Assembly (NCBI GenBank): GCA_965223235.1
Contig: CBDCVV010000019.1
Location: 62,001 to 126,000 of the forward strand
Source of the DNA: UBA2589 sp965223235
GTDB taxonomy: Bacteria; Gemmatimonadota; Gemmatimonadetes; Longimicrobiales; Gaopeijiaceae
Length of the DNA stretch: 64,000 bases
Direction: 5' to 3'
Positions within the stretch are counted from its first letter, which is position 1. Every line of letters starts with the position of its first letter. The notes beneath the pieces were generated by a model, which was not told the origin of the DNA, ran no database searches, and saw only the letters and a list, made by a program, of their open reading frames with translations. A program made the translations under genes and the position numbers. Positions 25,258 through 33,557 of the stretch are shown in pieces.

Positions 25258-26982
25258 CTAGGATGCGAGCGGGAGGGTGAAGGTCATTCGAGTACCGAAG
25301 CCTTCCGAGCTGTGGGCAAAGACGTCTCCGCCCATCGACTGAACTAGGTGCTTGACGATCGCGAGTCCGAGCCCGGTGCCTCCCGCGTCTCTTGCCCTCG
25401 CCGCATCGGCCCGATAGAAACGCTCGAAGACTCGGGGCAGAGCGTGGCCGGGGATCCCGTCTCCATCGTCCGCAACGGATACCGTAACAGACCCGGATAC
25501 CAGATCCGAGCGAACCGTCACCGCAACTTCGCCGTCTGGCCCAGTGTGCCGGACCGCGTTCTCCAGAAGGTTTCGAAAGATCAGGAAGATCCCTTCCGGG
25601 TCTCCCAACGCGACGGCGGACCCGTCGAGCGAGAAGGTCGGAGCCGGGGCGCCCTCCGTGACCGCGTCCCAAGCCTCGACCGCGAGATCGGACACCTCGA
25701 CGGCTTGGACATCGACGGTTTGCCCGCCGGATTCGATCTTCGAGAGGTCGAGCAGGTCGTCGACCAGACGTTGTAACCGGAGGGTGTTGTTCCTGATGGA
25801 CTCCAAGAACTGACGGCGTAGCTGTTCGGGAGGATCATCGTCCACCAGCGTCTCTGCATATCCTCGGATCGAGGTCAGCGGGGTCTTCAGCTCGTGTGAG
25901 GCGTTGGCCACGAAGTCTTGTCGTACCTTCTCCAGACGCCGCAGCTCGCTGATGTCGAGTAGTGTCGTGACGGCACCGCCGCTGTCCAAAGCCCGGGAAG
26001 CCGCCAGCATCTCACGACCGTTGAGCTCGATCTCCCGCGACTGCACCGGGGTCGTGACCGAACGCTCGAGCAACTCTCGAAGCGTGGCGTCATCGACCCA
26101 GTCCTCCAAAGGGGTAGCCGTAGCTACGTCCGTGAGACGAAGCATGCTCCGAGCGGCTCGGTTCAACCTCAAGAGCCCCGCATCGGCGGTGATCGCGATC
26201 ACCCCCTCCGCCATACAATCGATGAGCGTTTGCATCTCATCGCGCTCGTGCCCGAGGTCGGCGATGCGGGCCTGAAGCTGGTCCGTGAGACGGTTGAAGG
26301 AACGGGATAGGTCCTCGAGCTCCGCCACCCGACTCGCGGGGACCTTGCTGCTGAAGTCGCCTCGAGCCAACGCGCCCGCCCGGTCCGCGAGAGCGACGAG
26401 GGGTCGAGTGATCGCCTTGCTCATCAAGAACGCGGCAGCGAGCGCTAGGAGCATCACGACAAGGCCCGTGATGGCTACCGTCCGCCTGAGTGCGTCGACC
26501 GCTCGATCGATTTCTGTCAGAGGGGTAGCGACTCTCAACACGAGGTCTCGGTTGCCGAGCCGGGTGAGTCGCGCGCCGTACAGGAGCGGTTGCCCAACCG
26601 TGCTGCTCGTCCGTTTCGCGTAGCTGACCCCCTGACCCCGCAGCGCCCCGACCACCTCCGGTCGGCGACCATGGTTCTCGACACTTCCGACGTCGGAGGC
26701 CGCTACATACGAGTCCCCTAACACCACCCCACTCGCGTCGACGAACGTCACACGGTTCCCGATGAGTTCGGTGATCAATCGCGCGAGCGAGTCAGGGTCT
26801 GTGGTCGGCGTGTCTCTCGCGAGGGCATGAGCCAGATTGATCTGTCGGCCAAGCTCGGTGCGGTAGAGCTCCTCGAGCTGCCCACGGAGGCCGTTGCCGG
26901 TCAGGAGGACGATGAGGGCGACCAGAAGCCCGACGAGGCCTAGGAAGCCGGCGAAGAGCGGGTGGTGGACTCGGAGGCGCAT
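25258..26982 (-). CDS. PhoR-like sensor histidine kinase
   Basis: A 574-residue inner-membrane kinase from the ATG at 26982. Domain order is TM1 (about 9-28), a periplasmic sensor region (29-167), TM2 (168-188), HAMP (189-241) and a PAS domain (about 245-345). HisKA follows, with the phospho-accepting H363 in ANASHELKTPLTS. The ATPase domain has an N box LLENAVRHT and G boxes DDGDGIPG and GGTGLGLAIVK. This is the PhoR layout, with a larger periplasmic domain than E. coli PhoR. The response regulator gene lies immediately upstream. Phosphate sensing is probable only by family resemblance; no phosphate transport gene is in the window. Confidence 0.92.
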   Translation of the reverse strand: MRLRVHHPLFAGFLGLVGLLVALIVLLTGNGLRGQLEELYRTELGRQINLAHALARDTPTTDPDSLARLITELIGNRVTFVDASGVVLGDSYVAASDVGSVENHGRRPEVVGALRGQGVSYAKRTSSTVGQPLLYGARLTRLGNRDLVLRVATPLTEIDRAVDALRRTVAITGLVVMLLALAAAFLMSKAITRPLVALADRAGALARGDFSSKVPASRVAELEDLSRSFNRLTDQLQARIADLGHERDEMQTLIDCMAEGVIAITADAGLLRLNRAARSMLRLTDVATATPLEDWVDDATLRELLERSVTTPVQSREIELNGREMLAASRALDSGGAVTTLLDISELRRLEKVRQDFVANASHELKTPLTSIRGYAETLVDDDPPEQLRRQFLESIRNNTLRLQRLVDDLLDLSKIESGGQTVDVQAVEVSDLAVEAWDAVTEGAPAPTFSLDGSAVALGDPEGIFLIFRNLLENAVRHTGPDGEVAVTVRSDLVSGSVTVSVADDGDGIPGHALPRVFERFYRADAARARDAGGTGLGLAIVKHLVQSMGGDVFAHSSEGFGTRMTFTLPLAS

Positions 26983-27001
26983 TCCTGTCGCGGGTGGCCC
27001 C

Positions 27002-27724
27002 CTACTCCGATCGATCGGGAATCTTGAGGCGGTACCCAAAGCCCCGGACCGTCTCAATCCACGAACCCACCTCACCGAGCTTGGCGCGCAGTCGCCGAAC
27101 GTGCATGTCTACCGTCCGGGTATGGAGCTTCCCTGAGACCTCCGTCTCGACAGACCAGGCCCGTTCGAGAAGCTGTTTGCGACTCTGGGTCCGCCCTCGA
27201 CGCTCGAGCAGCGTGTGGAGTAGTCGGAACTCCGTGGGCGTGAGCAGGACCTCGTCGCCGTCGACCGAGACCCGCGACCCCTCCGGATCCAACCGGATCG
27301 GCCCTGCCTCGAGCGCCGCTCCCTCTTCTCCCTCGTCATCGCGAACCCTTCTGAGGATCGCGTGCACCCTTAGCACCAATTCGCGCGTGCTGAACGGCTT
27401 CGTGAGGTAGTCATCCGCTCCGAGCTCCAGCCCTTCGATGCGGTCCTCTTCCTCCCGCTTTGCGGTCAGCATCAGCACCGGCACCGAAGTCGTACGCTCG
27501 TCGGCACGGAAGCGCGCCAACACCTCGTCCCCACTCAAGCCGGGAAGCATGCGATCGAGAACGACGAGGGCCGGAACCTCATTCGCGACGGCCTCCAGCG
27601 CTTCGAGACCATCCGTCACAGTCTCTACACGAAATCCCTCACGGGTGAGCTGGTATGCGATGAGCGCACCGATGTCCGGTTCGTCTTCGACGATCAAGAC
27701 GCGGAGCGGAGCACCCGGCGTCAT
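27002..27724 (-). CDS. PhoB/OmpR-family response regulator
   Basis: A 240-residue two-domain regulator. The receiver domain shows the acidic pair VEDEPD, phospho-acceptor D57 in VVLDRMLPG, and the switch Lys in YLTKPFST. The C-terminal winged helix (about 140-238) contains LTPTEFRLLHTLLERRG and TVDMHVRRLRAKLGE, then a wing ending RGFGYRLK. The ATG at 27724 is used because it starts 4 bp after the preceding gene; a GTG at 27760 would overlap that gene. It forms a two-component pair with the downstream kinase. The target promoters are unknown. Confidence 0.93.
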   Translation of the reverse strand: MTPGAPLRVLIVEDEPDIGALIAYQLTREGFRVETVTDGLEALEAVANEVPALVVLDRMLPGLSGDEVLARFRADERTTSVPVLMLTAKREEEDRIEGLELGADDYLTKPFSTRELVLRVHAILRRVRDDEGEEGAALEAGPIRLDPEGSRVSVDGDEVLLTPTEFRLLHTLLERRGRTQSRKQLLERAWSVETEVSGKLHTRTVDMHVRRLRAKLGEVGSWIETVRGFGYRLKIPDRSE

Positions 27725-27728
27725 GCGG

Positions 27729-28961
27729 TCAGCCTGATCGGCAGAGGGCTTCGAGCTCACCTTCGGTCAGCGTCCGGTCGGTGCGCTTCGCTGCGTCGAA
27801 GATCCGTTGGCACAACGTATCGTCCTCCGGATCGTAGCCGTTCTCTCGAAGCCAGAACTTCACATTGGACAACCCGGACATCGGTCCGATCTCGATGAGC
27901 TGGCGGCGGCCCACCATCGAGGCCGGAATCGAGGAGTAGATTCGATCGGCCAGCCAGTCGTCGCCTTTCGCCTTCGCCTTCACGATTGCCGCGGCGTGAA
28001 CTCCGGTACCCGTCCGGAAGGCGTCGTGCCCGACGACCGGGTACGAATGGACCAAAGGGACCTCGCACGCTGTGGAAACGAGTTCGCAGTACTCCGGAAG
28101 TACGGTCAAATCGGCGTCGTGGAGGCCCATGAGTTGGAGATTGACCAGGAGGAGGTCCATCTCGGTGTTCCCCGATCGTTCTCCGATGCCGAGGGCGGTG
28201 CCGTGCACGCGGGTGGCGCCGGCCTCGATCGCGGCAAAGGTGTTTGCAATCCCGAAGCCACGGTCGCGATGTCCGTGCCAGTCCACGCCTACATCTTCCC
28301 CCGACGGCTTCACAATCTCTTCGATGACGAAGCGGACCAGCGCACGTGTTCCGGCAGGCGTCGCATGGCCAACGGTGTCTGCTATACACAGGCGGCGGGC
28401 TCCCCACTCGATCGCACGTCCGTAGAGCTCGGCCAAGACATCCGGCTGTGCTCTCGTAGTGTCCTCGGTCACCATCATCACGGGCAGGCCTTCGGATACC
28501 GCGAACGAGACCGCTTCCTCTGAAACCCGGAGCATCTTGGCGAGCGTCCAACCCTCGGCGTACTGCCGGATAGGGGAGCTCCCGATGAAAGTGCACACTT
28601 CAATGGGGATGCCGACGGCTTGGCTGATGCGAGCCACCGGCTCGACGTCCGCCACCACCGTCCGGGCCGCGCAGTTGGCCTCGATCGACAAACCCGCGTT
28701 CGCGATCTCCTTGGCGAGAGCGGTCACCGCCTCGACTGCCCTCGGGCCTGCGCCGGGCAAGCCGATGTCCGCCGTGTGGATCCCGAGGCGATCCATGAGA
28801 TGCAACAGGCGGATCTTGTCGTCGATCGGCGGGTCTACGACGGAAGGGTTCTGGAGCCCGTCACGGAGCGTTTCGTCGTCCAGCTGCACTCCCGAGATCG
28901 AAGTCCAGTCGAAGGCGGACTCGTCGAGATTCCAATCGTGTATTAGCGACTGTTCTTCCAT
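27729..28961 (-). CDS. LeuA/homocitrate synthase-family acyltransferase (DRE-TIM fold)
   Basis: A 410-residue member of the 2-isopropylmalate/homocitrate synthase family. The N-terminal motif is LDDETLRDGLQNPSV near residue 27, with the catalytic Arg-Asp and metal Asp. The second metal motif is WHGHRDRGFGIANT, then AGATRVHGTALGIGERSGN. The C-terminal segment ASMVGRRQLIEIGPMSGLSN resembles the linker of LeuA-like enzymes, but a full regulatory domain is absent. It would condense acetyl-CoA with a 2-oxo acid. The DGLQN form is also seen in HMG-CoA lyases, so the exact reaction is open. It is the first gene of an operon with the PhoB/PhoR-like pair, an unexpected partnership. Confidence 0.8.
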   Translation of the reverse strand: MEEQSLIHDWNLDESAFDWTSISGVQLDDETLRDGLQNPSVVDPPIDDKIRLLHLMDRLGIHTADIGLPGAGPRAVEAVTALAKEIANAGLSIEANCAARTVVADVEPVARISQAVGIPIEVCTFIGSSPIRQYAEGWTLAKMLRVSEEAVSFAVSEGLPVMMVTEDTTRAQPDVLAELYGRAIEWGARRLCIADTVGHATPAGTRALVRFVIEEIVKPSGEDVGVDWHGHRDRGFGIANTFAAIEAGATRVHGTALGIGERSGNTEMDLLLVNLQLMGLHDADLTVLPEYCELVSTACEVPLVHSYPVVGHDAFRTGTGVHAAAIVKAKAKGDDWLADRIYSSIPASMVGRRQLIEIGPMSGLSNVKFWLRENGYDPEDDTLCQRIFDAAKRTDRTLTEGELEALCRSG

Positions 28962-29039
28962 ACTTCCCCGTGCACCACAGACCCGGCTATTCGAGCTGTA
29001 ACATAGAAACGACCTGAGTCCCGGTCATCTGGAGACGCC

Positions 29040-30224
29040 ATGAGCGCGGAGCTATCCGTGACATCGATCGCCGAACACCCCTCCGTGCTGAAGGCGGAGC
29101 GCATGATCCGCCAGCGCGATGAGGAGACGCTTGCGCTCCAGGCCGAGCTGTCCTCGATCCCCGCGCCACCGTTCGAAGAACAAGCCCGAGCTGCCCGGGT
29201 CGCCGAGCTCTTTCAGGAAGTAGGCCTCAGCGCCGAGGTCGACGCGATAGGCAACGTCGTGGCACGCGTTCCAGACTCCGTCGGCGACGGTGCGATTGTG
29301 CTGTCCGCCCACCTCGACACCGTGTTCCCTGCAGGGACCGACGTATCCGTCACGAGGGCCGGGAGTCGCCTGATGGGACCGGGGATCTCGGACGACGCTC
29401 GCGGACTCGCCACGCTCATCGCGGTTGCCAAAGCCATCCAGGAGGCCGGTGTGCGCACGACGACCCCGCTTCTGTACGTAGCTACGGTCGGCGAGGAGGG
29501 AGTCGGCAATCTAAGAGGAGTGCAGCACCTCTTCGGAGACAGCGGGGCGGCGCGCAAAGCGTCTGGTTTCGTCTCGCTCGATGGTGCGGGGCTCGATCAG
29601 ATCGTCACCCGGGGCCTCGGATCGAGGCGATACCGAGTCGCCGCAGACGGTCCCGGAGGGCACTCGTGGGCTGACTGGGGCACACCGAACCCGATCCATG
29701 CCATCACCGACCTCGGCGGGGCCCTCTCGTCGCTTCGTCTCGAGCAGGAGCCTCGCCTGACGCTCACCATCTCTCTCATCCGTGGCGGGAAGAGCATCAA
29801 CGCAATCCCTCAACACGCGTCGATCGATCTCGACACTCGGAGTGCGCACGACGGCCTCCTCGATGAGCTCGGTGTCCAGATCGACGAATTGGTCCAGGAG
29901 TCGCGGGAGCGGTGGCCGGGCCTGCGATTCAAGATCGAAGGCCTTGGCGCGCGACCGGGTGGCTCCACCCCATTGGACAGTGCTTTGGTGACCGCCGCCA
30001 CCGATGCCACGCGGAGGCTGGGGCGGGAGCCCGGCTACGCGCTCGCGTCTACCGATGCCAACGTGCCGATGTCACTCGGGATCCCTGCAGTCACGGTGGG
30101 ATGTGGTGGCTCTGCTGGGCTAACGCACACCACGGAAGAGTGGTTCGACAACGCCGACGGCGCCGACGGCGTCGTCCGTGCACTTCATACTGCGCTCGCG
30201 GTCACAGGCGTCGAAAGCGCCTAA
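29040..30224 (+). CDS. M20 family metallopeptidase (PepT/tripeptidase-like)
   Basis: A 394-residue di-zinc peptidase. Motifs are LSAHLDTVFPAG (first zinc His and catalytic Asp), the bridging Asp in GISDDARG, the catalytic Glu pair in VGEEGVGNLRG, and VSLDGAG. The dimerisation domain opens with GPGGHSWADWG. A final zinc His lies in GLTHTTEEW. The ATG at 29040 has TGGAG 6 bp upstream and the start is well supported. There is no signal peptide, so it degrades short peptides in the cytoplasm. It converges with the nucleotidyltransferase gene, the two stops being 2 bp apart. Confidence 0.93.
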   Translation: MSAELSVTSIAEHPSVLKAERMIRQRDEETLALQAELSSIPAPPFEEQARAARVAELFQEVGLSAEVDAIGNVVARVPDSVGDGAIVLSAHLDTVFPAGTDVSVTRAGSRLMGPGISDDARGLATLIAVAKAIQEAGVRTTTPLLYVATVGEEGVGNLRGVQHLFGDSGAARKASGFVSLDGAGLDQIVTRGLGSRRYRVAADGPGGHSWADWGTPNPIHAITDLGGALSSLRLEQEPRLTLTISLIRGGKSINAIPQHASIDLDTRSAHDGLLDELGVQIDELVQESRERWPGLRFKIEGLGARPGGSTPLDSALVTAATDATRRLGREPGYALASTDANVPMSLGIPAVTVGCGGSAGLTHTTEEWFDNADGADGVVRALHTALAVTGVESA

Positions 30225-30226
30225 CG

Positions 30227-31225
30227 TCACTCTGCGGACACGAAGGAGTGGTCGGTCACCCGCGTGCTTCCTTTGAGGCCGACGATCTGAGCACCTGCTC
30301 CGACGATCGAATTCTTTAGGGCGCACGCTTCAACCGTGGCACCCTCCCCCACCACCGTGTGCGCGAGCTCTGAATCCCGTACGGACGAGCCCTTCTCCAA
30401 GGTGACGTTCGGGCCGATACGGCCGCCACGGACCGTCACCCCGGCTTCGATACGAACAGGCTCGACGATCTCGGCACCTTCGACCGACGCCGAGCCATCG
30501 ACGCCACCACGCCCCAGCTCGAGGAGACGCTGGTTGGTTTCCAAGAGCGTCTCCGGCTTTCCCGCGTCCCACCACCCGGCCACCGGCGCAGTCGCTAGAC
30601 GGCCGCCTTGGTCGACCATGTACTGAAAGGCCTCGGTGAGGTAGAACTCCCCCGAATCGGCTGGCCCCGTCGCCAGAGTGTGTCGAATGCCCTCGAAAAG
30701 GAGTGCGTGATTTCTGATGTAGTACACCCCGATATTCGCCAGCTTGGAGATCGGCTCGGACGGTTTCTCGACGATCGTCTTCATGGTCCCGTCGTCGTGG
30801 GTCACGATCACCCCATACCGCTGGTAATCCTCGACCTCCTTCGCCCAGAGCACGGCGTCGTGCTCCTGACCGATCGTACGCGCGAGCCCGTAGTCGATCT
30901 CGAGGAAGGCATCGGCGAAGATCACGAGTAGGTCCTCATCGATCCACGGCTCGGCGAGAGCTACAGCGCCCGCCGTTCCGTCCTGGACCTCTTGCAGTAC
31001 GTACACCGCGTCCAGCTCCGGATACTCGCGCGAGATCCAAGCCTCGACCGCCTCGCGGAGATGCCCGACGATGAAGACCACTTGCGTCACGCCGAGCTCG
31101 ATGAGGTCATCGAGAATGAACGACAGGACCGGTCGTCCCGCGACGTTAACCAGCGCTTTTGGGATGTGGTGAGTCTGGGGTCGTAGGCGGGTCCCTTTCC
31201 CCGCCACCGGGATCACAGCTTTCAT
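30227..31225 (-). CDS. Sugar-1-phosphate nucleotidyltransferase with left-handed beta-helix tail
   Basis: A 332-residue enzyme of the RmlA/GlmU type. The nucleotide-binding signature AVIPVAGKGTRLRPQTHHIPK is at the extreme N-terminus, and LVIFADAFLEID (metal Asp) and VEKPSEPISKLANIG follow. The C-terminal 80 residues show hexapeptide-like repeats (VEPVRIEAGVTV, GPNVTLEKGSSV, SIVGAGAQI) that fold as a left-handed beta helix. It activates a sugar-1-phosphate with dTTP or UTP for surface polysaccharide synthesis; the exact sugar is unknown. It is divergent from the SIMPL gene across 164 bp, which contains a TATAAC hexamer at 31266. Confidence 0.9.
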   Translation of the reverse strand: MKAVIPVAGKGTRLRPQTHHIPKALVNVAGRPVLSFILDDLIELGVTQVVFIVGHLREAVEAWISREYPELDAVYVLQEVQDGTAGAVALAEPWIDEDLLVIFADAFLEIDYGLARTIGQEHDAVLWAKEVEDYQRYGVIVTHDDGTMKTIVEKPSEPISKLANIGVYYIRNHALLFEGIRHTLATGPADSGEFYLTEAFQYMVDQGGRLATAPVAGWWDAGKPETLLETNQRLLELGRGGVDGSASVEGAEIVEPVRIEAGVTVRGGRIGPNVTLEKGSSVRDSELAHTVVGEGATVEACALKNSIVGAGAQIVGLKGSTRVTDHSFVSAE

Positions 31226-31389
31226 TCGTCCTCACGTCGGTCCGCGTTTCCGGAAGGCAGCACACTATAACCCGTCCCAAAGGCGACGCTACATTCCTTG
31301 CGGCCCTCCGACGGAGGTGATCATAGTTCCCGAGCCGGTTCCCGCCGCGCGCCGTGGCGGCCGAGCTGACTCCGACCTCGGAGACGCGC

Positions 31390-32184
31390 ATGACTCGATC
31401 CATACGGGCCGCAGCCCTCGCCACGATTCTCGCTGCCTGCGGGGGTCAGCCGAGTAGCGGGCAATCCATTGCTCCACCCGATCCCTCGTTGACCCGGATT
31501 CACATGTACGAAGTACCCACGGAGGCCACGCCTCAAGACGCCGCGACCCCAGGGTGGATCGAAGTATCAGGCCAAGGGTCGGTGTCTGTGTCACCAGACC
31601 GGGCGAGCGTCTCCGTCGCCTTGGAGACCCGAGCCACCACCGCGGCGGAGGCGGCATCGAGCAACGCCGACACCATGGACCGCGTCCTGCGGTCGATCCG
31701 AGGGGCCGACTTCCCGGGCCTGGAGGTGGAGACCTTCGGCTACGCCGTCAATCCGGAATACGGTGCGACGGACAATCGGCGCACGCGTGAGATCGTGGCC
31801 TATACCGCGCACAACAACGTCCGGGTCACCGTCTCAGACGTGAGCGCGGTCGGGCGGCTCATCGACGCGGCCATAGGGTCGGGGGCCAACCGGATTTCGA
31901 GCATCTCATTCTTCGCTGCCGATACTGAGGAGGCCCGTCGCGAGGCACTCGCAAATGCCGTAGCCAATGCCCGCGCGCAAGCAGAAGTCATCGCGACGTC
32001 GCTCGGGTACCGACTCGGCCCGCCTCTTGAGGTCAACGGCGGTGGGAGTCGGATGCCGATGCCGCGGGCCGAAGGCATGATGATGTCAGCACGAGCGGCC
32101 GACACACCGATCGAGGCAGGTGACCAGACGGTCATGGCACAGGTGACGGTGCGGTTCGCCCTCGGATCGGAGTTGGGTGGTTGA
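31390..32184 (+). CDS. SIMPL domain (DUF541) lipoprotein
   Basis: A 264-residue protein from the ATG at 31390, with a lipoprotein signal (IRAAALATILAACGG). The SIMPL domain spans about residues 60-260: WIEVSGQGSVSVSPDRASVS, YTAHNNVRVTVSDVS, and VANARAQAEVIATSLGYRLG, as in the BP26/OMP28 family. These periplasmic proteins form oligomeric channels or rings; their role is poorly known. Its stop is overlapped by the TTG start of the next gene. It heads an operon of four genes ending in a DUF445 protein. Confidence 0.92.
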   Translation: MTRSIRAAALATILAACGGQPSSGQSIAPPDPSLTRIHMYEVPTEATPQDAATPGWIEVSGQGSVSVSPDRASVSVALETRATTAAEAASSNADTMDRVLRSIRGADFPGLEVETFGYAVNPEYGATDNRRTREIVAYTAHNNVRVTVSDVSAVGRLIDAAIGSGANRISSISFFAADTEEARREALANAVANARAQAEVIATSLGYRLGPPLEVNGGGSRMPMPRAEGMMMSARAADTPIEAGDQTVMAQVTVRFALGSELGG

Positions 32185-32612
32185 AGGAGCTGCTACGCGG
32201 CTTGCAGCAAAACCGTGCCTTTACCGACCCGGAGTCGGACGACCCGAGGTTGGTGGGTCGCACGTACGCGATCCCGTTCGAAGCGGTGTGGCAAGCCTCG
32301 ATCGGGCTCGGGGGGGGCGGACTCCGTGGCTGGAGCATCGCCGGAGCCGACGACCGGTCGGGAATCATCAGAACTGTGGTGCGAGGAGCAACGCTCAGGC
32401 CCGAGATCCGGGTACGAATCCGGATTGGCCTCGATCGAGACGCGCAAACCCGCGTTGACCTGGCCGCGGTCGCAGAGGGATCGAAGCGTGACCTGGGTCG
32501 GTGCCGCCGGATGATCGAGCACTTTCTGAAAAGCTTGGACCACCGGTTGAGCGCAGAAAGTCCGTCGAGTTGGGCCCCACCCGCGAGCCCTCCGTTCGAC
32601 CGAACGGGATGA
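32181..32612 (+). CDS. DUF1499-like protein
   Basis: A 143-residue protein beginning at a TTG that overlaps the preceding stop (TTGA), with GGAG about 9 bp ahead. The sequence TYAIPFEAVWQASIGLGGGG, then TVVRGATLRPEIRVRIRIGL and VDLAAVAEGSKRDLGRCRRM, follows the pattern of DUF1499 proteins (beta strands, then 'RSRVGRSDLG' and a final helix). The C-terminal Ser/Pro-rich 20 residues are probably disordered. No signal peptide is visible. It is translationally coupled to both neighbours, so it probably acts with the SIMPL protein and the lipoprotein, but no activity is known for the family. Confidence 0.65.
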   Translation: MKELLRGLQQNRAFTDPESDDPRLVGRTYAIPFEAVWQASIGLGGGGLRGWSIAGADDRSGIIRTVVRGATLRPEIRVRIRIGLDRDAQTRVDLAAVAEGSKRDLGRCRRMIEHFLKSLDHRLSAESPSSWAPPASPPFDRTG

Positions 32613-33553
32613 GGGGCGTATGGGTGGCGGGGGCACTCCTCCTTGTCGCATCGGGCTGCGGAGCCCGTGAGGAAGAGACTGGGCCCGGCATCTCGGGAGG
32701 AGACGAAGTTCCGGATCCGGGAAACTTCGTGTCCAGAGTCTACGAACGGAACATCGTCTTCGCCTCGACCCGAGACGACAGTGTATTCATCGCGCCATGG
32801 GTCCTCAGAACCATCGAGTCACCAGACTCCGTCACTCGTGAAGCTCGAGCGTGGCTGTCGCGGGGAGGAGTGTGGGACCGCTTCTACTCGGAACGCTGGC
32901 AGTCGCCCGCGGGAGGGGCTGCGTCCTTGGTTCTGCCTCGAGGCGCGCTCCGCCTTCTGGCGAGGGATGGCGACGTGATCGATGGACTGCTGTTCGAAGA
33001 GGGGCCTCGCAATCTCGAGGTCGTTCTCGATGAGGTCGCCGCGAGCTGGACCGGTGCCCGGGGCGGATCGTTCGAAGTGCTCACAGGAGCCGCGTATCTG
33101 TCGGATCGACGCGTGGACGGCATGGTCTTGCAGATGACCCGGGCCGCCCCCGCGACTGAGGCCGCCGGCGGCGACTGGGCCTTCCTACTGTCGGGAGACT
33201 CGGCGCACTTCGTCTTCGCCGCCGACACCGAACACGGGGGGGAATCAGAACCTCAGTACCGAGGGTGGTCGATGATGGGTGACCAGGAAGCGCAGTGGCC
33301 CGAGGTTCGCTTCGATTGGCAGCGACGAGAGGCGTATCCTCCTGCACGCCGCGACATTCCGGTCGAGTGGACGATCGACAGCCCCGATGGAGGCGTGTCG
33401 GGCACGTTGGCCTCGGTCTCGGCCGATATCATCGCGGGTGACGGTCCGGGGCCGCTTCTTCCCGTCGAGGCGCTCTTCGAGGTCGAGGGTCAGGTCGCGG
33501 TGGCGGACACGTCCTTTGAAGTGCGCGGCATCCTCGTGCACCGGCGGCGCTGA
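32609..33553 (+). CDS. Predicted lipoprotein of unknown function, 314 aa
   Basis: The ATG at 32609 overlaps the previous stop (ATGA) and gives a lipoprotein signal (VWVAGALLLVASGCGA). The mature region reads SRVYERNIVFASTRDDSVFI, then WVLRTIESPDSVTREARAWL and ARDGDVIDGLLFEEGPRNLEV. The second half shows beta-rich segments such as FRGW-like YRGWSMMGDQEAQW and PVEWTIDSPDGGVSGTL. No family is recognised. It lies between the DUF1499-like and DUF445 genes in one operon and is probably exported to the outer membrane or periplasm. Confidence 0.7.
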   Translation: MRGVWVAGALLLVASGCGAREEETGPGISGGDEVPDPGNFVSRVYERNIVFASTRDDSVFIAPWVLRTIESPDSVTREARAWLSRGGVWDRFYSERWQSPAGGAASLVLPRGALRLLARDGDVIDGLLFEEGPRNLEVVLDEVAASWTGARGGSFEVLTGAAYLSDRRVDGMVLQMTRAAPATEAAGGDWAFLLSGDSAHFVFAADTEHGGESEPQYRGWSMMGDQEAQWPEVRFDWQRREAYPPARRDIPVEWTIDSPDGGVSGTLASVSADIIAGDGPGPLLPVEALFEVEGQVAVADTSFEVRGILVHRRR

Positions 33554-33557
33554 GACG

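Noticed and set aside
27807..28523. 238-residue plus-strand open frame
   Set aside because: It is antisense to the LeuA-family gene and shows no motif of its own.
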